From NCBI GenBank assembly GCA_017591395.1, contig WEDG01005039.1:46001-110000 (forward strand): a stretch of DNA of 64,000 nucleotides. The letters are read 5' to 3'. The translations under genes were made by a program, and so were the position numbers. The notes below the pieces were generated by a model. That model made no database searches and was not told the origin of the DNA. It saw only the letters and a list, made by a program, of their open reading frames with translations. This document shows, piece by piece, positions 13,001 through 25,000 of the stretch. Within the stretch, counting starts at the first letter, position 1; each line of letters opens with the position of its first letter. Source of the DNA: Schistocephalus solidus (lineage: Eukaryota > Platyhelminthes > Cestoda > Diphyllobothriidea > Diphyllobothriidae).

Positions 13001-16000
13001 TGAGGACGGCTATTTTAACCTGAACCATGAACCTGAGGCTCAGACGCCATGCAAACTGTTTTAATTCATTGAATTATCTGGTTGTCTCCGCCTCGTGTGA
13101 TTACAAAAAAAAGAGTTACTATTCCATTAATTGATGAACGCTCACTGATCGTTAACGGAACTCACTCGTCGCGCTCTACCTTGAGACTCACTCTCGAGCC
13201 CCGCCAACAGCCACATAGCGGCTGGTAGTAGAATAGGCCGATGCATATTGCCGGCAAAGACAAGGAAGACTGAAATTGCCATTTCTGGCTTATTAGCCGT
13301 CGTCAGCCCGTCTTACCCAACCCCAGCCCCAGGTGGTGCACCATCCGAGGATCGAAACCGCAACCCGTTGATCAGAAGTCCAACGCTCTAACCATTTAGC
13401 CATGGGCTCGTTGTCCTGCCTGTTTAGATCTTGAATACTGACTGCATTCCTTGATGAACGCTCACCGATCGCTATCGGAACTCACTCGTTCCGCTCTGCC
13501 TTGAGGTTCACTCGAGCCCCGCCAGCAGCCACACAGTGGCTAGTAGTAGAGCAGGCCGAGGGTTAAGGCGTTGGACTTCTGATTAACGGGTCGCGGGTTC
13601 GATCCTCGGTTGGTGCACCACCTGGGGTTAGGTATGACTAGCTGACGACGGCTAATAATGGCCATTCCAGTCTCCTTTGTCTTTGCTGGCAATATTCATC
13701 TGTCTAGAGCTACTATCTTGAATTGAGTAGTACATATGGTGACCTTTTGTCGCCATAATCTCTTTTAGGTTGTGGAGGGTGTGTTAGTATTGTTAGCAGT
13801 ATTGTATTGCTCAGACCCTTTTGTATGCCTGTAGCGGTTTCATAATATACCATACTGACAGCACATGCACTAGCTGAAATCCTCGACGCGTGTTTTGCCA
13901 ATATTCCGCGGCTGCATGGCGCAGCTACAAGTGGTTCGGCTCATCAGTGATCCTCACAGGTTCCCTATATGCTTTCTCGTAGACAGTCCATTTCCTCAGG
14001 AATATTTTATCGGCTTTCGGTCTGTGCCTTTAATCCTTAATTCAGACTGATTTACTCCAAGTTAGTGATTGCTTTTTGAGTAAATTAAAAAGGAAAGATA
14101 TAAAAATTAGAGTATCTACCGGAAGGCCCACGGGGAACGCTGGGGGCCCAATAATGAGCCAAATCACTCGTAGCTTTCTCATGCAACCTCAGACTGTCGG
14201 TGAAACACGTGTCTCAGATCTTAGCTAGTACCTTTGCTCTCAGTATGTTGTTTAATGTAACCTCTATATCTACTACTGGTTGCCTGTTGGTACTTTTATG
14301 AATACTCTGTGGCTGATGGACTTCGGCCCAACTATTCATATAAAACTTAATTCAGACTGATTGCCTTTCAGTTCGTTATTTATTTCTAAAGAACTTAAAA
14401 AGTAACAATGTTTGTATACCGTCGTCGTTGTGATCACCAAACTCTTTCTTCATCTCTCTCTCTGCCACGACAGTCGTCAGAAAATGATTCTTGGGTGGTT
14501 GGGCGCGATGAGAAGGAGGCACTGGCCACCGCTGCAGAGCGTTTCAAACGCCCAATTGATGAAATTCGCCTAATTCAGGATGAGGATGTCCTGGACACCT
14601 GGTTCTCCTCTCAGCTTTTCCCTATGTCCGTATTTGGCTGGCCAAATACTGAAAGTTCTGACTTTCGCAGCTTCTATCCGGGCACCCTGTTAGAGACGGG
14701 ACACGATATCCTCTTCTTCTGGGTTGCGCGAATGGTGATGTGCGGTCTCTTTTTCACCGACCGTCTTCCTTTCAAAGAAGTATACCTCCACGCAATGATT
14801 CGCGATGCTCACGGGAAAAAGATGAGCAAGTCTTTAGGCAATGCCATCGATCCGGTGGATGTAATTAACGGAATTAGTTTACCCGGTGAGGAACTTTCCC
14901 TCGCATATCACTGATATAATCGTTTTGTTTTCTAACATTGCTACTGAAATGGTTTGAATAGTGGCAACGTTTTGATCATTTTAGACAATGGTTTCACACC
15001 ACGCAGATACTAGTCACCTCTGGCGTTATTTATATGCTCTGCTGACGGCAAACACCGTATTAGACGATAAATGATTGAAACTGTTGGTTATTTAGTCTTG
15101 AGAACGTGCGAAAGGCCTAGCTCACGATTGACCCTTTTTTTTCTCTTTCGATTGAGTATTAGTACTTTAATATCTGTAGTATAGGCTGCTTACATGTTTC
15201 GGCATTCAAACAGCGCACTAAGTTCGCTTACCATATTTCACGAATGACACCTGCCTCTCGATCCTTGTGCCAGTTTTAGATGAACCCAACTTCTTAGGAA
15301 GACACGGAAGATAGATTTAAACCGTGTTAAGAGCAAACTAAGCACTCTTTGATTACATTTGGTGACCCGAAAAGTACCTATTTGTATGTTAAAGTCGATA
15401 TTCCTCTTAGACTGCAACTAATTTTCGTAAAAAATCGGCATTGTGGACCTACAGTTCGATTTTATGCTCAACGGCTAGCAATAAATACACATGTCGAAAA
15501 AGTTTACCCAGAAAGCGCATAGGCCGCGGAATAGCTATTTTCGATCTCTGTGTACGGAGGTTGAGTTCAGTGGACCATTGAGCACTTAAATTTTATCGAC
15601 TTCTTATCAATTTCATAGGATTTCTTGGTTGTTGACGCCTTCTACGGGTTACGCGATAGATGCGCTGAACCATCACGGGAGGCCAGTTGGGTAAAATGCA
15701 GTTGGGAATTTGTCACTTTTTGAGAAGTTTTGTTATTTTCCTTATACTTTCTTTCTGTTCTTCTTGTAAAATTACGGAATGTTTTTAGCTAAAGCTTTAA
15801 AAACTTGTGGGGGATAAGGCGATCTTGCCACGTTCATGTAACATTTAAGCATATCTGAGTTGTTTTCTTTCGTGTAGAAGCAGCATTTGTCATACATAAC
15901 TACCTACGTATTTCAATATAGTAGGTATAGTTTGGTTTACTATTTCAAAGCCGCGTTTGCGTTCTGCCACGGTCGTTCTGGCCATAAGACACTTTACGGT

Positions 16001-19000
16001 TCTCGGGGTTCGGTTGCGCATCTGGATGCAGGCTCATGCTACACCACCCACCCGCCCCACTCCGCTTTTATTGTCTGTGTTTTCACACCGGTCTCAGGTG
16101 GGAGAGAAGCAGAGAGTACTGTAGGTGCGGCGCAAGTCTACCGTCACTAAACTGATTCACGCGGTACTCACTGTCCCGACGCCCGCCCTGTAGTTGGGCA
16201 CAACGTTGACGCCGTCTAACCTATCGTCCGCTGGTTGTCTATATACTTTCTTGTACTTGGTACGGCTGTAATCATGCCTGATCTAGCCGGCTTTGATGAT
16301 GCCACGGACTGTACCTCTCCACGTGTTACGATCAGTGACAGCAGAGCTGGATAGTTCATCCCTTCGCCAGCGACGTAGGTTCAACACGGACGATTCAAAA
16401 ACTACTTCCATGTCTTGACGGACTCTGTCGAGTCAAGCTTTCCGTTGACTCCCTCTTCGACGCCTCCAAGCGGCCATCTATGCCTGATCGAGGACAGCAC
16501 GAGTGAGCTCGTGTGGCGAACAACGAAGAACGTGGAATGTCTGGGCTTTTGTCTCAGCGAGTACGGACTTTTTGATATGAAACGAAGTTGGTGCACTTCA
16601 CTCGAAGGACGGTGCTCACACAGTGGTAGGCAAATACCTCCAGTTTTTGCACAACCCAGATTACTTTATCTTACAAGCTCATACTCATGCGTAGCACATA
16701 GTTTTTCAAGCACGCGTTCCGCTCTGAGCTGCTAAGCTTTACAAAGTTTAAAGTATTCTTTGTATTCTAACAACAGTTTTTGAGGAAACCGATTTTTGTA
16801 CGAAATGGATACAAAATTACTATTTGTTTGAATTCTTTTCGGGAAAATATTTGATTCTCTAGGCATCGGTTACGATAACAACCGTACGCCCTTGTTGAGT
16901 TTCGCTAGTTTTCCAAGTTTTTAAGACGGATATCCGGGCTGTTTTTTAGCTCTAAGTTAGCCTGCTATCATGTTAAAATTAATTTTATATTGGAACTGCG
17001 CGATCGTACCTTTGGACGTGATCTGGCTGCACGTCTGTGGTCCAATTGTAACCGGCTGACCATTTTCCAGGCCATTCATTGCAACCAGACCGCTTACACA
17101 CCGTTTTCAGTTTGAAATTACACGCATTAAAAGTCTTTGGTTACTGTTTTTTGAGCTTCGTGTCTTGGTGTCTTTACACCTGTTCCTTCCTCGACCGTAC
17201 GCACAAACTCAGACAAGCCATTAACCGGCAAATACAGACCCGATCATGCAAGACATCCACGTAGGTTTGACGCCTGTGGGCTTCGATGCGGGATACCAAT
17301 AAATATATTAACTTGAAAAGTCAGATGGCTACGACAGTTTTTCAGTAATTAATAATCAGGCCGTTACAATTTCATGGGGAATTCAATCAGAAGCCTTCCG
17401 AAAATCCAAAGACAAGGGCTACCTCTTCGCCCAATCCTGGATATGGGAAATTCGCCCATTGCAAAGTGGCTGGTAAAAAAGTTAAAACCGCTGCAAACTG
17501 CTCTGTATCCACGAAGTTTAAAGGACACCTTTGAATTAGTTGAAGCGATCAAAAATACTAACGTGGGTGGACGGAAGATGCTGTCATTAGATTTATCCTC
17601 ACTGTTTACCAACGTGCCCGTTGTAGAAACCATAAACTATTTATGTGACTTTATACGGAAAATGAACTATCAGATAGGCAGGAAAGTGGAGACCTTAAAA
17701 GAAATACTAACGCGGCGTACACAAAACGTCCAGTTTCTCTGCAACGGCCAAATAGATGGGGTGGCAATGGGCTCACCGCCCAGACCATTTCTCGCAAACG
17801 TCTTCATGAACAAGGTCAGGCAAGCATGTCTCAAGGATACCATCAATGACCTTGATTTATATGCTCGGTACGTAGGCAAAATCTTTTGCCTGACAAGCAG
17901 TACCAGTGATATCGACGGGCTAGTTCAACCTTTTAACAAGGCACATCCCTCACTGAAGTTTCTGTTGAGATCAAGCCAAACAGTGAAATCGCGTTCCTCG
18001 ATGTTCTTATACATCAAGAAGATGGGTCTATCCAATGTAAGATATTTCGACTGAAAAACTGGACGGGAAAATACGTTAATTTTCACAGTTTTGTCCCCCT
18101 TAATCTAAAGCGAACTTTATTTCTGGAATTGGCGCCAAGAGTGTAATGCATCTGCTCTCCTGACACTGTTGACGCAGAGTTCCAGCAGCTGCAGAATACA
18201 CTCAGCGAAAACGTTTATCCGGACAGATTCATTCTCCGGAATATTAAGGAGCTTACCACAAAGCCTGTCATTGCCACTACAGAAAAGAAAAACTTTATTT
18301 TAAGACTGCCTTTTCTAGGAGTCGCGGCAAACGAATTAAAAAGACGATGTTTAAGCAAGTCTATCACTAGGGCTTTTGCGGTGGCGGGTATTTTTCGCAA
18401 GCTCCCCCTCCTACGGTTTGGGGGTAAAGTCCGACTGCCGTTGCAAGCCACATCGTTGTGTATTTATTCATTCACCCGCTCCACAGGAGTGGGATATATC
18501 GGCCAAATAACGTGGCGCCTGGAGAAAAGAGTACGAGAACACATACCTGCCTGGCTAGGTAAAAGAGAAAATCGATCAATTTCGAGTTCGATTCTCGCAC
18601 TTTTAATCGATACGAACCATTAAGTTGATGCCAAAGAAGCCTTTTAATTATATACTCGGTATCAGCACAGTATTCTACGGGCCTACGCAAACGGATGCTC
18701 GCAACAGCCGAGGTCGTGGTGATTTGTTTAGCGAACTCAGCGATTTGCTGTCAGAAGACGATGCACGCAGTCCGGCCTCCTTGGCCAACTCCAAGTGGTA
18801 CTAGCACGCCGCCTCCACACCGTAACAATGGTCGCATGCATTCCGCGTATTTTGCGCACAGACAACGCTCAAAGCGAATCCCGCCCCGCTTCCCGCTCCA
18901 ACGTCCTCAACACGCCGACTCTGTCGTGCAGGCGGCGTGAGAACGATGAACATGACAGTTCGACCGTCGATTACGACGAGGTCCACCGTATGCTCCACGG

Positions 19001-22000
19001 AAGGGTGGTGCAGGGACGGTGACTTGCGCGTGATTTAGTTTAAAGAGATAGTATATGTGTGCTGCATTTACCACACTCTCCTCCACCACCTGAGCCCAGT
19101 GTCATGACAGAGTCAAAAAGACCGGAGACGGGAGAAAGCGCAGGTGGCTGGCGCGGCCGGAACGGCCCCTTGGCGTACCACCACACCTGGCTCGGATCCC
19201 ACGGAGTGGGAGTGCCATAAATGCCACATTAAGAATGAGCCATTGCAGCCTGAATCGGTCCGCTAGTCAGCCACTACACACAAAACACACATTGGGGTGA
19301 CCACGTGGTCCGAGTGTTCCCGTCAGTTGGCAACCTTCCAAGCCATGGCTTTTTGCGCACCGTGATATTTTCAAGCGCGTCAAATTGTTTTTAGTGAGGA
19401 AAATACGCTAAGCTCTCGACCTCACTCTCTCCCCCACCCCCACGATCAGACCACCGTCCGAGCCGGTCAGTTGTCTGATGTGGGAGTGGGCGCATTGGCT
19501 TAAGGATCGGCGTACCCGTCTTCGCGCGCCACAGGACAACCCATAACGCACACACCAGAATTCACTAGATCAGAGGATAGGGAGGAGCCTTCGCTGTCTG
19601 ACTTCCAGTCCACTGGGCAGCCAATCGGTGCATGCAGCACATACACTGGGCCGATGGCGTGGTCTGTTTTAAGCGTCACATTGGAAGCCTTCCAAGCCAC
19701 GGTTTCTAAAAAACCGCGATATTTTCAGCTACGTGATTGTGGTGAGGGTGTTGTCTATGTATTGGTGTAGATAGTGTGCGCGGATTAGGCTTAACCTCCG
19801 GTGGTTTACCGCAGGTTGTCGTGGAGGCGCATGTGCCCTAATAGGCCTATGTGGTGTGTAAATGTGCGGGAGCAGTGAGGGCAGTGGAGGCGGGCGCGGC
19901 AACTGTGTGTCGGAGCCCCAGGCACTGGTTCTCCAACCTCCATGCGATGGATCCGCAGGTTTCTGACCAGGCTGATGCGTTAGTTGAAGTTGCGGGCGCA
20001 GTGTAGGCAGGAGAAATCGGTAGAGGGTGGGGGGATGTCATTCATAGTAGTGGGGGTGGCAGTGGCGGTAAGAATGGCATGAGTGGAGGGTGTTCATTGG
20101 TTATCGGTGTTGTCGGCATTGCAGTGAATTCCGCTGTCATGGATGCGCATGTGACCGAATAGGCCCATGCGATGAGTGAATGCGCGAAGAGATTGAGGGC
20201 AGTGAAGGCGGCGATCTCTGCTGTGTGTTGGTGCTCCAGGCACTGGTTCACCAGTCTCTGTACGCTGGATTTGCAAGTGACCGACCAGGCCGATGCGGGA
20301 GGTGAATTTGCGGTCGCATTTAGGACAGTTTAGGCGAAAGTTCCCTTCGCTGGTGGTGGTGCTGGTGGTGACAACGGCGGCGGCGGTACTGAAGGCCTTG
20401 TTGGGGGTAACATGCGATGAGTATTGGGATGTGGTCTCTATGATGGTGGGAGTAATGGAATTGATGCCAGGAGTGTGGGTGGGGGAGTCCGAAGGAAGGT
20501 TGACAGAATTTGACGTAGAATTTGGAATTGTCAGATTGTTGGTGCATTGCGTCCGAAGATGTCCGACCAGCCCTATTCGCGTGTGGAAGATGTGTTGACA
20601 GCGCGTGCATGTTGGAAGTGCCTGGGCATCGACGGTGTTAGTCCGGGGCGCTGGTGACTTTCGTGCCACTATTTTGGCGGTGGCGATTCGGTTAGCCTCA
20701 TAGATTGCTGAACCTGTCTTCAAGTATCTGCTCCATGCCGGTCCATCCTGGGTGAGGGCCTCCCAAGTCGCCTGGTTGATTTGCAGTTGCTTCAGGGATT
20801 TATTGAAAGTGTCCTTGAACCGTCGTTTTTGACGTCTTTGTTGGCATGCATCCTTAGCGACATCTCCGTAGAAAAGTCGTTTGGGAAGTCGCTCGTCGTG
20901 AGTGGACTCATCCGAGCAGCCTGGAGGGGTATTGTTGGTTGTTTGCGTTTTACGACCGCGTATTTTTCGATCTGCGAGCCGCGACCGATTGCAGAAGACG
21001 TCAGACCCAGCATTGTTAGGGCACCTATTCTAGCCCCTTCCTCCGCGAGGAGGCAAGCAGTGCTGTCCCTAAATAGAGCTGCTTGGACATCCCACTGGCT
21101 CACAGTTTTGTTTTATTGGGAGAGCGACCCTAGTTAGCCGGGTGTGGAGGCACACAGCACCGGAGACCCTAACCTGGTTTAGCCGGCCGGTCGTGACGTT
21201 TACTCAGGGTGTGGTCGCTGGGAATAATCCAACTTCGAGGAGTCACAGGTGAGAGTTGTGTACTAGTTAGAGTCTTCCACAGGAGCAGTCACCACCCGTA
21301 CGAGACAAATGAAGCGACCAAATGCTATTTGTGTGGTGCTACCCCTAACTAGTACCCCTACATCCCACACGATATGCACACAGACACACACGCACGGAAG
21401 GTACCTATAAACGCTGTACATAGCCCCTTATTCAATCCCCATGTAATTTTAATGGCCTGATCATGAATTACTTAAAACATGTTTTTGCCACCTGACCGGG
21501 GAGTTTATTTTCAGGAATACATTAACCCTTAACTCCTCTTCCGGGACATTGAAAGCGTAGATGATGTGTCGCAATTTGATGAATTTTCGAGGTTGTGTTT
21601 TTCGTTTTTTGACTCCATCGCATCTCCCCTCAGCGGGCCCTTTGAACTGCCGAAACGCTGAACTTGGGCAGCACTGCCCCCCTCCGCTCTCCCTGTTATT
21701 TCATGCGCTGTCGATTAATTTCCGCTCTCCTCTCTGAATAGAACTGCAAGCGAAGTTGCTTGTGGGTAACCTGGATCCCTCGGAACTGACGCGTGCCACT
21801 GCGGCACAGGCCAAGGACTATCCAAAGGGAATTCCGGAGTGCGGAACGGATGCTCTGCGTTTCGCCCTCTGTTCTTACAGAACTCGTGGGTGGAGCATAA
21901 ATCTCAATATTCAACGGGTCCAGGGCTACCGCTTCTTCTGTAACAAGCTGTGGAATGCAGTTCGGTGAGTTGCCCTTTCCTTGCATGGTTGTCGTTTTGA

Positions 22001-25000
22001 GTGGCCACGTATTGCTCCGAAAAGTAGCCCCTTGCGCGTTTTTATGAATTTCGACAACTTGCATGAGCATTGGAGCCCTTTTTTGGCCTGCTTTAACCTG
22101 AAGTCTGGTTGTTTGAGCATGAAATTCTGTCGATGCAATCATCAAGACCTTGGTTCATTCCCCGCCATTGAAATTCTGTAATGCCTCGTGGTACTAGCAT
22201 TCACCAATCGGACGGAATTCGAACCTTCCGTTTCGTCCCTTCGAAATAGAGTAGATTTACACCATCTCACGAAATGTTAGCCAAAATTTTGAAAGGTTTT
22301 TGTTTCTGAAAGATAACCTAAGTAGGGTTTTAATATTACTTATCGCGCAGCATTCTCCAAGGATATTTATAGGTTACGCCAAAGTACCGGGCTTTTGAAC
22401 GAACTTTCTTCCGGTCGCCTGCAAAAACTACAATCTGTGGCCAACAGAGACAAGGGGACTGGAATGGCCATTTCTGGCTTATTAGCCGTCATCAGTCAGC
22501 CATACTCACCCCCAGTGCTTAAGTAGTTGAACTTTTTCTTATTGATTTTAAATGTCTTCATAAATCAAAATATGTTTTACAGAAAATTGCACAAATGCAT
22601 TCTTCCCCGTACGCAGTGAGTAGAAAATCACATCTTCAAATTTTGTACCTGACAAAAGGGTATCTTTGGGTTTTAAAAAACTTTGTCGATCGCCGAATAA
22701 TTTTGAACCCGACCTACGATTACACTTACCTTCATGGTTTTCAAACAACATACTGCATGCATTCGGTATGATGAAAATCACAAATTTATCTATGCTCGTA
22801 AAATTTTGTAGTGAGTGTTGACTACGTTGTTTATGTTACAAGTAGCATTACTAAATGTACAAATACGATCCCCTATAAATTCACGTTTCATGGTTTTACA
22901 AGTCTAATGATTATAAACTTTTAAAACCCTTTCTTCAAGCATAATATTTGAAGTAGACGTACGTTTCTACCCATGTGTGTACAAGAAAGAAGATTTTTGC
23001 GCATGTTTTTCTAAAATATGTTTGAATTAATAAGTGTATCGTACCTAAAAAGTAGAACACTTCTTAGAGCTTTGCAAATAATCACTTTATGTAGAGGAGC
23101 AAATACAAACTGCCTACGATTGTTAGTTTATGCGACCTGTTTCGATTTCCGTAATCATACTTCTTGTATGTTACTCTGTTTTTAAAGCATATTTCTGTTT
23201 TAAACCGACACTTCTTTCTCGTATCCGGTTGAACTAGGCGAGGCGCTGGCCAAATCTGAATTTAACTGCGTCTTCTCTCCTTTCTGCGCAGCTACGCTAC
23301 TTACCACTGTCTTCAATTGAATTACAAACCGCCAGTGTCCACGGCCTCTCTGTCGTTCACTTCGAGCGAAAAATACGACCTCTCTGGAACTGACCAGTGG
23401 ATCCTTTCCTGTCTCGCACACGCCGTCCAGGAGTGTAATGCTGGTTTTAAGGAGTACAAATTCCCTCGTGCCACAACAGCCTGTTTCAATTTTTGGCTCT
23501 ACGAGTTTTGCGATGTGTATCTGGCAAGTGGTCTCAATTTCAAATAAATAGTTTTTTTGACGATAGCACTAACACAGTTTACTCATTGAATTTGCTATTT
23601 TTAGGAGTATTCAAAGCCGCTTGTCAAACTGGAGCCTGGCTGCTCTCCTGCTGCTCTGAAGCGCGCTGAGACAGTGAGACATGTAGTTTACACATGTCTT
23701 GATCTGGGTCTTCGAATGCTGCATCCCTTTATGCCCTTTGTGACGGAGGAGCTCTACCAACGTCTCCCACGACGCGACCCACTCAACGACCCTCCATCCA
23801 TATGCGTGGCACCTTATCCGGATGATGGAGAGGTAGGTAGTCTGCTTTTGACCATTAATGCGTTCATTTCCATCGGTAAAATTTCTACAATGCGGTACCC
23901 CGTTTAGCGGTCATATCAGGCTGCGTTAAATTTATAGTAATTAGACTGAAACATAATAGTCGAAAAAGGGAAGCTGGTGTATGCTGTTGTTGCTGTGACA
24001 TGAAAAAAAAGAAAACTATCGTCGAATCGCAGCTGGCTTAACGAGGTGATCAGACTGTGGAACGATGACAGTTCCTCGCTCTCTGATTCTGTCTAACTCG
24101 GAATCGGACTTTCAGAGTCAGTAGAGCGACACGTGCTCCATACTTAAAGGCGAGCCCCGTTTCCCTCATTATAGAAATCACAGTCCTTCCATTGCGCACT
24201 CACGCTCAGTGTTCGCAAAAACACTTTTAGATTCATCTAAAAGCTGCCGTGCTCTTTGGGGTAAAATGGTTTCACAATCGCGACCCAATCGGACTCCACC
24301 TGCAAATGCTTCGCCATATTTTCCGCTAAGCCAACCAACCCCCCTGCCTCACTGTGCCAACTTTTATGTCCACTTGCAGATTGCAGACTGGCAGGAAAAT
24401 CCTGTTGTCACCATCAGTTTTCGTTTGGCCTTCAGTCTTGTGCACCGTCTGCGCTCCTTCTACGCGACTTGCAATATCAGCAAGACAACCGCCTTTCCGG
24501 AGGCCGTTCTGGTCGCCCCGGAGAGTACGCTGGAGGGACTGCGGGCTGGAAAATTCCTCGTGGATATTGTACAGACGCTTGGCAAATGTCGGCTCACTGA
24601 CTTAACTACTGACAAGTCCCTCGGTAAGCGGTGTTATATTGATATTCGGGTCCGCGAAATTTAGGCGAATGAGGGGGCTAGCTTGGTTGGTTGCTGACAC
24701 TATCTCATGTCTGTGGGAGTCTGGATCCTGGCCTTCGTGGTAGGTCCGTTAAATGCCGCCTAGCTTGCTTTGGCCGCTTTAACTTGACTGCTCAAAAGAA
24801 AGCAGCCTCTTTCTGTAGTTATCAACCTATTTTTTTGCGGATCAAACTCTTTATTCATAAAATTTAGTAATACACCTCAGTATTTTGACTTTAAGAAAAC
24901 AACCACGCTTTGTACTTTCACTTTGAGGCATCTGTAATACCAAGAAAAGCACTATTTCCTGTGTCTTACCGGGAAGGGCGCCGGAGTTTGAGCACGGTTT

